From Ampelocalamus luodianensis (taxonomy: Eukaryota; Streptophyta; Magnoliopsida; Poales; Poaceae): 64,000 nucleotides of DNA. The stretch covers positions 20,973,408-21,037,407 of the forward strand of contig CM070632.1 of the NCBI GenBank assembly GCA_036346255.1, read 5' to 3'. The notes below the pieces were generated by a model. The model searched no databases. It was not told the DNA's origin and worked only from the letters and a program-made list of their open reading frames with translations. Position numbers and translations under genes: made by a program. This document shows, piece by piece, positions 47,523-59,965 of this stretch (its first letter is position 1; each line of letters begins with the position of its first letter).

Positions 47523-49683
47523 TGTAACACCCTGGCTATTCGGAAGCCAAGATGTCACCTAAATCATCTAACATACATCCATAATGCGGAAGAATTTGAA
47601 TAATATCAACTAATTATATAAAGAAATCACTATTTAATAGAACCATGGCATGACAATAGTCTGAATTCAAGCAAGTGTAATGAAGGATGATCAAGGACCA
47701 CAAGCAATACATAATCAATCATAACATGGAGAAGGTATCCTTCCTTCACCATTTAAATTTATTTATTACAGTTCATCTCTTATCGAATGAAATATAGAAA
47801 CCAAATCATATTGTTGAACTTGATTATGGTGAAATGCATGATTAGTGCGTGTCTACTCCTCCGATAGAGCCAAATCAATGATCACCTAAAATAAAACAAA
47901 CAAAGCAAGAATGAGTCCGTGACTCAGTAAGTACAGTGAATAAATGAACATACCACAAATACGAACAAGACCTTATCATTAAAGAACGCGATCATACCCC
48001 GAATGAGTATATGGATGAATAGAATGAATGAATTTAATGAAAAGAATGGACTGCACACATGCTTATACCGGTATAGCTAGTGACACACCCGTCGGTGTAC
48101 ACTTAAGCCCGTATTTAACCAAAATACGGGGATCCCAATCCCGTATGAAGAACGTTTCATACGGTGTCCAAAATCGCCCACGTTGGACTTTGGTGGGTCT
48201 TACGTGCCCATACCGGAATTGATGGGTCTTATAGTCCACTCCGTGGAAGGCACATGAAACAGATGCATGAATCAAGAATGAATTATGAAAGACATCATAT
48301 ATATACTCATGTATATAACACATAAGAAAAGGACATAAACTTTGAATATCCTCGTGGATATCAGAAAAACACAATACAGTCATCAAGCATGCATCATACT
48401 CCAAACATATGAACATCAAAGTACTTGCCTTCCGCGAAGCGCTGCGGTAGTAGGTAAAGAAGATGTCTCTAAACCGAAGCCTTTCTGCCTACAGAAGTAA
48501 GTACTCGAAATAAATACAACATATAACAGAGCGCTTCCATTAACATTCTACAACGCCTTCCCGACAACCCACAATTAACTAGTTAGTTCTAATCTGAAAA
48601 TAGACTACTCCGGCACAGCCCGAAACTGGACAGCAGAACGGTAAAAATCATATCTATTGGTCTGGAACTCGGAATGAGGTGAGACCAATTTCTATGGATT
48701 CTTAACTGATATATCAACAATACTCTAGTTGACAAGGTAACCCAATTCGGCCAATTTAATTTACTGACAGATAACTGAAACAGCAGAACAGAATCTGTCT
48801 ACACAAATAAGACAGCAGTATTAAAACGATCATAACTTTTAATCTACAACTCCGAATTGAGTGTTCTTTAACAATAACAAAAGCTAAGACCAAGGCCTAC
48901 AATAACCTAGTTGGGGTGAAAGCCCTGAATTTTACATTAACACAAACATATTTTAAAAGACAACTTGACAGTTTATTCTCGTCAGGATTCTGGACAGCAG
49001 AGGCGAAAACTACCGTAACTTTTGATCCGCACATCGGAATTCAGTGTTCTTGGCGGACACCGAAAGCTAAGAACAAAACCTACGTAACTCTAGGAGATTA
49101 AAATCCCTAATTCTGCCTCTAAGCATACGAAACAGGCCGCGCAAGAAACTGGACAGAATTGAATCTATCATGACAGAACTTATCCAATCAAACTAATCCA
49201 ATTTCACATCTAAACATCATCAAAACAGCGGGGAAACGAATTGATACCCTTGGAGATGCGTGTTACACAGATCAAACCCTGTGAGGACAACCTCTCCTCT
49301 TCTCCTTCTTCCTTCCTCTTCCTTATGGTCGGCCAATTTGCAGGGGAAACACCGGAGATAGTAGCGATGGCCAAGGGTGTAATCAGAGCACTGGCATCAG
49401 AGCAGGCGGCAACATCAGAGCGATGCGGGAATATGTAGCAAATTAGGGTTTGTGGCTTAATCCCCTCCTTTCTTGCCTTCAAGTGGGCTATCAACCCTCC
49501 ATGGGCCATGGGCCTCTAAGGCCGGCTCTTTCCTCTACGACTGTGGGTTGGCGGCCCAAAACTCTCTCAAAAAAAATCTGAATTTTAAACTTATTTCCAT
49601 CTCTAAACTTTGTTGCATTCGCTATTGAATAAAATTCCCTCTCCCGAGTAATGTTCTCTCTAATTGATATTCGGGGTATTACA
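47523..49683 (-). mobile_element. Solo LTR, 2,161 bp, perfect 5-bp TSD
   Basis: Plus-strand ends are TGTAACACCC and GGGGTATTACA. The flanks are ATGCA at 47,518-47,522 and ATGCA at 49,684-49,688, and removing it restores collinearity with copy 1. The hairpin TGAGTC-cgt-GACTCA (47,912-47,926) orients it on minus. A cluster of hairpins lies at 48,064-48,260. It was left by LTR-LTR recombination. Confidence 0.93.
48064..48260. repeat. Cluster of at least six small hairpins
   Basis: TATACCGGTATA (48,064-48,075), ACACC/GGTGT (48,085-48,098), CCCGTATTT/AAATACGGG (48,108-48,130), CCGTATGAA/TTCATACGG (48,141-48,164), then CCCAC/GTGGG and CCCAT/ATGGG pairs follow one another with little space between. 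Confidence 0.75.
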
Positions 49684-51023
49684 ATGCATACTAGCTCATG
49701 TAGTCATGTGGGAAACACCTTGAATGTGGTGCATAAATGGTCACACATCGATGTGCCAAATTTTATAATAATAGCTCACAAAGAGTTGGGGATCACTAGA
49801 GATTAGCAATTGTTTTGTGTGACTTATTCTAGGTGTCACTTTGCACCAAAAGGAAAGAAAATAATTTTGGGAACCTGTTGTACGAAGTTAAAATTGGTTG
49901 AACATTTGCACATGCTAATTCTTTTATTATTGTTGTCATCCCACGTCGCCACTGTTTAATACCCTAATCCCGTGAGGCTATCATAATTCATCTCTACAAA
50001 GGTGCTTGGTGTATTGGCTCCGGTTCTTGGTGCAATCATCTACCCAAGTTGCGGCACCACATTGTATATGCAATTGCAATGTAAGAACCACCATCAACGG
50101 GGGGAAAACACCAATTCTATCAATGTTTAGAAGAGAAACCATGAAAAAGAACAAAAATGAATGGATCAATGTAAGATTTTTGTCATAAAGGTCGTGGCCG
50201 ACCCGTAGATGGAGATCAGCAGGCAGATCTTGCTGTAGTCGGCCACCGACGTCGGGGCAGCCATGTAACGTCCCAATCTTGGATTTGTATTTCAATTGTA
50301 TAAAAATGAGGAGAATTTGAAACTTTGGATGCATCATGCTGTCATTTGAGTTCTCTGGTTTTTCATTAATTGGTTTGGTGAATTTTGAGAAACTAATGCT
50401 TCAATTGACTAGAAGCATAACCCTTGAAGACCTTCAAACCAAAATTTTGAAAAGCCTCTAGAAATAATTTTCCTAGGCTCTGGATCATCCTAGTGACTCT
50501 GAAAAATTTCAAAATTTGTATAATTTATTTGCTATTCTTCAGAGGATAGTCAAACCAGCTTGATCCTTGGTCAAAACCCTAGGATAGAACCTTGAATCAT
50601 CTCTAGAGGAAATGAATTGCATGAAAAACTCTGGAAATTTTACACAAGGTTGTGTTCAATGTTAGTAGCCTGCCACAAAAATTTTAGGATTTTTGGAGCT
50701 AAGCTTTTAACTCTAAATATTCTTGGAAACCTCAGCCTTATTTCCAAAAGCTCAGCTTAGCACTGTTCCTTCGACCACTTGGTACGATCGGACCCTCCGA
50801 TCTCTCGATTTCAACCACCCAGTCGATTTTGACCAGGAAGTCAAAGCCTTTCGACCAGTCGAAGCCTTTGACCAAGTAGTCGAATCCTTTGAGTAGTACT
50901 TGATTCCAACAGTACTATGTTACAACCACTATTCATCTACAAGCACTGTTCATCTACGATCATTGTTCATCTTTGAGCACTGTTCATCTACGAGAATTGT
51001 TCTCTTCGAGTACTCCTCATCTA

Positions 51024-51150
51024 TTACAACCAGGTCCAACTCAGTTACGACTAGGTTCGACTCAGTTACGACCAGGTCCAACTCGATTACGACTAGGTCT
51101 GACTCAGTTACGACTAGGTCCGACACAACTTCGACCAGATCCGACCAAGA
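51024..51150. repeat. Six 21-bp tandem units
   Basis: Unit TTACGACYAGGTCYRACTCAG, starting at 51,024, 51,045, 51,066 and so on, decaying at the right. Confidence 0.85.
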
Positions 51151-52282
51151 CCACCTGACCAGGCCCTTTTGACCAGGTCACTTGGCCTGACCCAACTAGC
51201 TAGCGAAGTCATTCGGACCATCTGAACACTTGGTCTGAACAGAAGCTCTACCCGAGCCTCTTACCCTGAGCCGTTGACCGGTGAGTCCCCGTTGTAGTTC
51301 TTTGTCTCCACGCGGACGCCATGCCTGCGCCAACATGCTCCGCCCATGCCTGCTCACCGGTTTTGGCCAACTGTTGTGCCCCTGGTTTTTTTACGAGCGC
51401 TAGTGGTTTCGCCAGCGATTCGGTGCTCGCCCATGCCTTGTCGCCTCATGTCCTCTCGGTGTCATCCATGGCAGTGAGCCATGAACCGAGCTCATGCCGC
51501 CGGCTTCTCCTTGCGAGCTCTCCACCCTGGCCTCTATAAAACCCCATGGGGTTTCCTCTTTGCTTCTTTTCACCACCCCGAGACTCACCATTCCCTACCC
51601 TACCTGTCTCCATGCTCATTTAAGCTCCAATTTGAGGAAGAGTCGAAGCTCTGGTTCACAGCCGGTGCGCCATCACTCCATCGCCAGCAAACCTCTGCCG
51701 CTCTCTTTTCTCTACCTACATCATGTTGTGTTTCGGGGCATGAGTAGCTATTTCCCTAACCCTATTTGGTTGTTCCTCCTCAGGTCTCGTTGGAATTTGA
51801 GTTTTCTTCCATCTCGGCCGAAAGCTCCTCTTTCGTTATCAACTCTGGCCGGTGAGTCAATAACTAAAAATTCCTTCCAAGAGCTCCATCTCGTGACCTC
51901 TCTGGCACTTTCCCTACGTTCCTTCCCCTTCTTAGTTGTGCAGGTGAAGCTTCCCTCATTGAAGCGTCACTATCGCCTTTGAACTTCATCGCCAGAGCTT
52001 CTCTGATGGCCTTCCTTCTCCCTCTCCTCTACGGTAAGGTCACTGAGCCCCTCTAGTGCTAGTGCGCATCTTGGATAGCCTCGGGCACTCTTGCCTTGTC
52101 ATAAGACTTGTCACCCGAATGGCACTGCTGCCTTAGCTCGCCTCTATTGCCCTTTAATGGCGCTAACTATCTATGACCACCTTCGACTACTTGCAGCCAT
52201 CTATGACCACGTGTGGTCGAAATTCTCCTTTTCAGCCAAGCAGTCGAAACTCTCCTTATACTACCACCTGCAGTCGAAACTT

Positions 52283-52365
52283 TCTTTTCGACTAGGTGTA
52301 GTCGACCCTCCTTTCGACTAGGTGTAGTCGAACCTCCTTCCGACTGCGTGTGGTTGAATCTCTTT
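52283..52365. repeat. Three ~27-bp tandem units
   Basis: CGACTAGGTGTAGTCGAACC units, each with a self-complementary CGACTA...TAGTCG pair; more divergent GTCGAAACT words start at about 52,190. Confidence 0.7.
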
Positions 52366-52954
52366 CCGACCAACCCTTACTGTTAGAATTTCTCTCCTGA
52401 CAGTTATGGTTTAGGCTATAGCTTTTTCTTGGAAACTCCAAATGAATTAATTTTTATTTCTAAATTCATTAAAATCATGCTCTGCCTTCTATGTAAATTC
52501 TATGATTTTGGATGATTTTGAAATTTTGAGTTTATTCGGTGTTATTCGTTCTTTTCGCTCTTTCGATAGGTTTCAACGATTCAGTTATCTATGAGAGTGA
52601 CCCTCAGTAGCAAGAAGATTATCTCCAGCAAGGCAAGCAGTTCTCCTTTGTTGCACATTGATCCTATTATGTTCGCATGCTAATGTTTTACTTTCAAATG
52701 TATGTACGCATGCTATGTTGATAAGTATTTTCTCAGTCGCGGTAATTAGCCAAATAGATACATGAACTGTAGGTAAACATCCATCCTCTACTACAGAGCC
52801 TAGGTTATATCTGTTGTGATTTAGAGTTTGATGGATGGGCTCTAGTCACTTTATTTATGATGTATACAAGTTGTGTCTCTTAACACTACTTAGAACGATA
52901 GTCTGGGGATCATTGCCTCGGTATATCATCACTCTAAACATTGAGTCAGGGTAC

Positions 52955-53345
52955 TCATGTATGTATTCATATTTGGAAGACGAAAACTAAAAATAAAAAG
53001 TTTTGGACATGGGCACATTGGTAAGATGGTGTGCTTTTGGGTGTGTGATTGGTGCCCGAGCCAACAAGGACCGAATTACTTGCGCCACCGTACCGAGCAT
53101 TTTTGCGTGCAACCACATGAGGGACATATGGAACCCCTCTTGAATTAGTACTTGGGATGTGTTAATTGATGAGTCACCGGTGGTAGTTGTAGGAGAAAAA
53201 GTGTTCTATGTTGTTGTTGGGCATGTGAGGGGTGGGTTCCTATATAGGTTCTCCACACCTAGGAGCATCGGTCCTTTTCCAACTTCGATGACTCTGACAC
53301 AATGTATGGGTTCCCCGTGGGGGCTCTAAACCAGCAGTTCACGAA
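52955..53345 (+). repeat. ~390-bp direct repeat, left copy
   Basis: Matches 59,573-59,965 from CATGTATGTATTCATATTTGG to GGGGGCTCTAAAC with few changes. It belongs to the L2 LTR. The two copies flank the nested L1 block. Confidence 0.88.
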
Positions 53346-53384
53346 GGATCACATTGCGCACAGTGTCAACGCAAATGCCAAACT

Positions 53385-55093
53385 AGCACTAACAGCAATA
53401 GGAGGATTTTAGATAAATTTATAAATTTGAATCACTCGAATCGGAGTTTGAACGAATAAGTTACGGCCTCTCGAAGATTGAAAATCAAGAGAAAGGGATT
53501 TTCCTGATTTTTGGAATTATTTTTCTAAAGGAAAAAGGATTTATTTCTCCAGCTAACGTCAGCGAGGGGATTTAAATTTCCGGCCGAAATATTCTTCAAT
53601 GGGAAAACCCGAAAAAACCACATTGGAGCTGACGGGGCAGCCACATCAGCAGAGAGTTGACGTGTCCGCTGACAGGGCGCCACGGTTGCAGTGCCACGTC
53701 AGCCTGAGGTGGCGGCGCGCTCGGCAAGATGGTCACCGGTGTTCGGCTGGGAGATGGCCAGCGGCGAGGGTACCAGCGGCTAGAGGAGCTCACGAGGATC
53801 ACATTGCGCACGGTGTCGACGATGTGGCGCCAGGGGATGGCCGGCAGCTAGGAAGAAAGGCGGCGGCGGCATCAGTTGAAGACGGGACGGTGCTTTGGTG
53901 GGTTTTCGAGGACGGGGAGGCGCGCATGAGGTAGACGGCGATCTTGTGAAGCCAGAGTTGGGGACGAAGGCAACAGAGGAGGCTCAGCGGCGGAGCAAAT
54001 GGCGGCGGCGAGCTTCGGTGGCTGGCGGCGAAGAGGTTCGATTACGGCGAAGGAGAGCGAGAGAGAGTGAGGGAGAAGTGGGGAAGAGAGAGGAGGGCGA
54101 GGCGGAGCTAGTGTGCGCCTTAAATAGGTGCGGGGAGGAGGCTAGGAGGGGGCTGGGCTATAGGCTCTACGACGGTGGGGGTCCGGCGCGGGTACGCGCA
54201 TCGTAGGGTGGCGACAGGACACGGGAGCACGTGTGGGTGGAGGCAATGAGTGCGGCGTGCTTCGCCGCATTAAATGCATGTCAGAAACGAGACGGGGAGG
54301 GATGGAGGCGGCCGGCGCAAAACGCGCGCACGCGCGTGGCGCAGACGCGGTGGTGGGGGTCCGGAGGTAGACAATGACAGCAGAGACGAAGGGGGCTAAC
54401 AAGGCGGGCCCACCAGTCAGCGAGAGCGAGAGAGCAAGGCACGCGGGCACGGACACGAGCAATGGGTGCCGTTGGATTTTGATCGAATGGCTCAAAATGA
54501 GCGAGGCGATCGAAACTCCGGATGATTGGCGCGATCGCGATCATTGGATCGAGATCAGACGGTCCACGATCGGACGAGGCACGGCTGCACGTGGAGCGGG
54601 CCGAAACGGGCCGCGAGGAGGGAAAAAGGGGATTGGGCTGAGGGAGATTAGGCCCAAAGCTTTTTAGAAGATTTTAAATACATTTCTGATTAAAGAAATG
54701 CCAGAAAAACAAAAAGGCTTTTAGAAAATATTAATAGAGTCTAAAAATTCTAGGAAAATTCACAGAAGTCCCTTGAATTATTTAGAACTTAATAAAAATA
54801 CTTTTAACTATACTTTAGTTTTTAATTTTGCAAAGAAAATAGATTTTGGCTTCAGACAAAAGGAAAAACCAATTCTAGAATCCAGAAAAAGGCAATAAAG
54901 GACTTACGATCCAAATAAAATCCAGAAAACTCAAATAAACTAACTTTTTAATTTAATTGAAGTTTGATTAATTCAAATTAAATAGTTTTTGATTTCAAAA
55001 TTCCAAGTTAAGCTTTTGCAACTTAATTAAACAAAATGGTTATTTTTAAATTTTGAAAATTTTCAAAAACTTAGGGAATTTGGGATGTTACAG
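53385..55093 (-). mobile_element. L1-family LTR, minus arm
   Basis: The right end GGGATGTTACA is the L1 LTR head on minus. The following 1.7 kb is the reverse complement of 56,623-58,375, including the distinctive AAAGCTTAACTTGG tract, a GC-rich middle and TATTTAAGG (54,118-54,126 on minus). It stops where homology ends at TTAGTGCTAGTTTGG. Frames 53,599-54,206 on plus are GC-rich artefacts. Confidence 0.8.
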
Positions 55094-56570
55094 AAGCCAA
55101 GCGAGCCATGACATTACTAAAGAAGCTCAAGATGAGCAAAGGCAATTGTGGGTCTACCCACCGAACAAGTCTAAGGATTGTGTCTGTATCCATTGTGGAG
55201 AGGTAGGGCATAGTGCCAGTGGGCACGAAATCAATTGCTCGAGCTGTGAAGGAAACCATCCACTCAGAGAATGTCCAATGAACAAGACTGCATGTTACTT
55301 ATATGAGAGTAAGGATCATTATTCAGCCCAGTGCCCTTTGAAGACAATGCTGACCTCTATATTACAACAGGAACGTGAACATTATCAAGTCGCTCTCATC
55401 CAAGCCAAGGAAGGCAAGACCATGGTTACTTCTACCAAGATACCCGAAGAATCAAAGGAACCAAATTCCAACAAGGCCAATCCCAAGGCACTCAGCTTAG
55501 AAGCTACCTGTCATCAGCGTGATTATTGTGACAAGAGGAAGATGGTGAATCAAGAACAAAACATTGCAAGAAACTCCAAGACTCGTGTAATTCAATCCCA
55601 ACCCAACCAAGCACCAACAACAACCTCACTCATGGCTCCGAGATTAGCATTATGTCCACCAATGTAGATGTTCCGCGACAACAATGGTGGCCAATCTCAA
55701 TAGAACAAAACTTCCAGGGCAGAAGTACAATGTTTTAGGTGTTGGGAGATGGGACATTTTGCCAATGAATGCCCGCAAAGACATTTAGCGCTCACTTTGG
55801 ACAACATTCTAGAAGCTACTCTGATCGCAACAATAATGCCAGTAGCAGGTGGTAAAAACAACAGAAGATATATATCACAATTGCATAAATAAAGAAGTTT
55901 AGGCTTGCCAATGCCTCAAGAAACAATCGTGAACCAGTCGGCTAGCTTGTTACTCCCTAGCACATCCATGGGGCCCGTCACAGGAGAACTTGTGTCATGC
56001 CACAGGAATCAAGTGTTTCAACTACCACAAGATGGGTCACTACGCCAACAATTGCCCACTAAATAAGGCTTCATCAACATAACATCCGCAGAGATTCAGA
56101 ATGAATATGCATCATCCCGTCCATTTTGCTCCTCCTACCATATTCAAAACCACTGTACCGATAGCTCGCCCAGCTGTTTCAGGAATCAACAACAACCAAC
56201 CATAGGGAAGGAACAATCCAGCACCAGGAGTCACCTGTTACAAATGCCATGAGACCGGTCATTATGCTCATAGTTGCCCAAGAAAGCAAGCCTCGGTGCC
56301 AATTCTATTCAACTTGGGAGCTACTCCGATCAGGACCCCCATGCCAGGAGCAAGACATGGAGCACCTCAGACACCAAGCCAAGCCATCCGAACTCCACTT
56401 CCTTCTACAAGAGGACAAGTGAATCATGTCACTGCCGGGTTAGCCCAACCAGCTCAAAACTTCATTCCAGGTAAGAACGAGTCAGTTCAGTTTCTGTTTC
56501 CATTTTGCCTCACTCAGAAGGGGAAACTAAGTTTGGTCTAGTGAGCAAAGTCCGAGTTCCCGAGCATAAT
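55094..56570 (+). pseudogene. Gypsy gag relic with at least four zinc knuckles, pol deleted
   Basis: CCHC motifs or degraded forms in order: CIHCGEVGHSASG..C and CSSCEGNHPLREC (55,190-55,275), a degraded CYLYESKDHYSAQC (55,296), CFRCWEMGHFANEC (55,735), CFNYHKMGHYANNC (56,010) and CYKCHETGHYAHSC (56,231). Stops separate several of them, and the frame 55,053-55,667 covers only the first part. Gag zinc knuckles bind element RNA. The text ends with VNHVTAGLAQPAQ (compare VNQITAEEA at the protease start of the other gypsy element) and then goes almost directly to the polypurine tract, so protease, RT, RNase H and integrase were lost. Confidence 0.78.
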
Positions 56571-56583
56571 CTTTAGTTAGCCC

Positions 56584-56622
56584 AAATCTCGAGGTTGAGA
56601 TTCCGTTTATGGGGGGTAGGTT
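56584..56622 (+). other. Hairpin and polypurine tract of the L1 element
   Basis: AAATCTCG-aggt-TGAGATT (decayed hairpin), then TTTATGGGGGGTAGGTT directly before the LTR. The layout mirrors that at 15,840-15,877. Confidence 0.75.
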
Positions 56623-59422
56623 TCTAACATTCCAAAATTTCCTGAGTTTTTTAAATTTTCAAAATTCAAAAATAACCATTTGATTTTGTTAAGTTGCAAA
56701 AGCTTAACTTGAAATTTAGAAATCAAAAATAATTTAATTTGAATTAATCAAACTCTAATTAAATTAAAATTGGTTTATTTGAGTTTTCCTGGATTTAAAA
56801 GTCAAAATTATTATTTTAAGGATTTATTGCATTTTCTGGAAGTTAAAAAGAGTTTTCCTTTTTCCCAAAAGTAAATATCTATTTTATTTGCAAAATTAAA
56901 AGCTAAAATATAGTCAAAAGTATTTTTATTAAGTTCTAAATAATTCAAGGGATTTCTGTGCATTTTTGTAGAATTTTTAGACTTTATTAGCTAATTTCTA
57001 AAAAGCTTTTCCTTTTTTGGTATTTATTTAAATCAAAAATCTGTTGTAAATCCCCTTCGGCCTTTGGGCCAAATCTCACACTCGGCCCACCCCTTCTTTG
57101 CCCACATGGCCCATTTCCTCGGCCTGCTCACCTTCGCGTAACTCGGCCGCGCTCGCGCCTTCCCCCTCTTTTTGAGTCGTCCGATCGAGTTTGAACGGAC
57201 CAATCCCGTTTTCAAGTTCGACCGGTCCGAACGTCCAAATTGTTGTGAGCCGTTTGATCGAAATCGAACGGCCTAGCCTACATGTGCCAGCCTGCTCCGC
57301 TGCCTCCGCCCGCTCTCGTTGACCGGTGGGCCGCCCTATTAGCTCCTTCTTCTCCCCCATGTCTTCTTCCTCGCGCGACTGTGCATGCGTACGCGGTTTT
57401 GCACCGCGTTTTGCGTCGGCTCCACCTGCCACCGTCACCTCTGCATCCTCCCCTATCCACACCGTGTCACCTCCCGCCTCCACCACACCCGCTGCCGCCA
57501 CGAGCTCCTCGTCCCTTCGCCTCTTTTTCGCATGCCGCGCCAGTACTCGTCGCCTCAAAATCCACCACACCTATCGTCCTCGTGCACGTCACCCTGAGTC
57601 TATTTAAGGCAAGCACCAGGTGCCCTTCCCCCTCCTCTCTCATTCCCCTCTACTCACCCTCTCCCTCTCCTCTGCCCCCGATTCGAGCTTCTTGCTGTCG
57701 ACCACCGCGCGACGCCGCCGCCGTTTGCGCCGCCACTGAGCCTCCTCCACCACCTCTATCACCGCCTCTGGCATCGCAAGGTCCCCAACTACCCTGTGCG
57801 TGCCTCCCCGTCCCCGAGAGCCCATCGGAGCACCAGCGTCGTCTTCACCCACCGCCATCGCTGCTTCTTCCTCCCCGTCGACGACCTTCCCGTGCCACCG
57901 CGTCGACAAAATCGAGCGCATTAGACTCCCCGTGAGCTCCTCGTCACGTTGGTGTCCTCGCCGGCCACTGGGGCACCGCCGTTCACTGATGAGCCTGTGG
58001 GCTCCGAGCGCCGCCCACACGGGTGCTCACGTGGCAGCCCAATCAGCGCCAAATCGGCGCCACATCACCTCCCTTGATGACGTGGCCGCCCGGTCAAGAC
58101 CGCGTGGCTTTTTCTTTCATCTCCTTTAGGAAAACAAATCGGCCAAAAATCAAAACTCCCCCTGATGTCAGCTGACATAGTAAACTAGATTTCCTTTAGA
58201 AAAATAATTCTAAAAAATCAGGAAAATCCCTTTTTCTTGATTTTATGTAATTTCAAACTTCCGAAAGCCTGTTCTCCTCCGCTCGAACTCCGATTTGAGT
58301 GGTTCAAATTTCTAAATTATCTAAATTAATTATATATATATTAGTGCTAATTTGGCAATTATTTGGAATTTATTTTTGATTGTTTTATTTATTTGACTCT
58401 TTTCGCACATATACATACTGGCATTTTGGATGAATTCTAGAGCCTGACAACCGAAACATCGCAACTCTTCAATGAAGGTAAGTTGTATACCTTTGACCAT
58501 GTCGTACCCACTTTATTTTGGTTCTGTTTTTGTTGATTTTGGCACAAGAGTGGGCCGGTTCGAGGCGAATCCTTAGCGAGCAGGACCAAGTCAGAACAAA
58601 ACTTTGTTAAAGCCTTATCATTTGCTCTAGACTGCTCACCTAAGGTAGTGAGCGTTGGTATCGACGGATGCCAAACAAACTAGAGAAGTCGTATCTTGTG
58701 GGTAAAGCTGTACAACCTTTGTAGAGTGTAAAACTATTCGAATAGCCATGTCCCCGGTTATGGACAATGCGTGGTCATTTCATACGAGGGGTAGATTTTC
58801 ACCAAAAATGGTGGGAATGATGGTTTGGGTGGAATGGTTGGGAAGTCCACTAATTGTTTTCGAAGAAACTTGTTTACTTATGTATTAATCTTTTAAATTG
58901 TGCTTTTACAAGCTACTTACCGTATTTACTGTCAATATCGCTTTCTGCAAAATAGCCATATAGCTATCCTTGTCAAGCCCTGTATGAATACTATTTGCAT
59001 ACATATCCCTATGACTTGCTGAGTACATTCAAAGTACTCACGACTTTATGCCCTCTGGTTGATCAGTCGTCGGAGAAGACCCAAGGAGCACTGAGCTCTA
59101 TGAGGACGACTACTTTGAAGACCATGCGAACTAGGTCGTGTTCTTCACTCGATTGCCTATGGGCATGTCAGATGGCTACCATGAGTTTGTTTATTCTCCG
59201 CTGCAAGTTTACTCTGTGATCTTTAGCTCTACGTGGCAAACTCTGTAAGACTTGACCATAAGGTCCTTTTACTACTAAGTAATATTAATTTGTCTGCTTC
59301 ATCTTTAATTCATTGTATGGTTATGATTACATCAATATTACAACTGTGCGAGCTAGCTACTAATCTGGGACTAGTTCAGAATGCACAGAGGGTCTTGGGG
59401 TTGCATACTCGGGGTCCCGACA
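56623..59422 (+). mobile_element. L1-family 3' LTR, 2,800 bp
   Basis: Starts TCTAACATTCCAAAATTTCC (ancestrally TGTAAC) after the polypurine tract and ends GGGGTCCCGACA. TATTTAAGG (57,601-57,609) is the promoter candidate, followed by a GC-rich Pro/Ser-coding-like zone. The dyad CTATTCGAATAG is at 58,734-58,745 and the hairpin TGAGTAC/GTACTCA at 59,020-59,040. The 217-codon plus frame at 57,282-57,935 lies wholly in the LTR and is rejected as a gene. Confidence 0.82.
57601..57609 (+). promoter_or_regulatory. L1 LTR TATA-like box
   Basis: TATTTAAGG, conserved in the inverted arm (54,118-54,126, minus). Confidence 0.5.
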
Positions 59423-59572
59423 TCGGTTGATAATGACTTATCGAGCAGTTCAGTGATTACGTGGTTTCGAGCCTTGCGAGTTCATAGCCAGGATCATGAG
59501 AGTTGAGCGACAACTACCGAACATACCTTCTCATCGAAAGATCAGGCCAAATTCAGAACCTCCGTGGTTCAT
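59423..59572 (+). mobile_element. Gypsy LTR 3' scrap
   Basis: CGGTTGATAATGACTTATCG through GCCAGGATCATGAGAGTTG matches 45,960-46,090, the 3' region of the gypsy LTR at 44.3-46.1 kb. Confidence 0.7.
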
Positions 59573-59965
59573 CATGTATGTTTTCATATTTGGAAGGCTA
59601 AAACTGAAAATAAAAAGTTTTAGACTTGGGCACATTGGTAAGATGGTGTGCTTTTGGGTGTGTGCTTGGTGCCCGAGTCAACAAGGACCGAATTACTTAC
59701 ACCACCGTATCGAGCATTTTTGTGTGCAGCCACATGAGGGACATATGGAACCCCTCTTGAATTAGTACTTTGGGGTGTCTTAATTGATGAGTCTCTCGTG
59801 GTAGTTGTAGGAGAAAAAGTGTTCTATGTTGTTGTTAGGCAAGTGAGGGGTGGGGTTCCTATCTAGGTTCTCCACACCCAGGAGCATCGGTTCTTTTCCA
59901 AGGCCGATGACTCCGACACAACATATGGGTTCCCCATGGGAGCTCTAAACTGGTGGTTTAGAGAG
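59573..59965 (+). repeat. ~390-bp direct repeat, right copy
   Basis: Second copy of 52,955-53,345; the L2 LTR continues from here to 60,924. Confidence 0.88.

Noticed and set aside
57282..57935. 217-codon plus-strand frame
   Set aside because: Lies entirely in the GC-rich middle of the L1 LTR, low-complexity Pro/Ser, with antisense frames of equal length; disrupted in the inverted arm.
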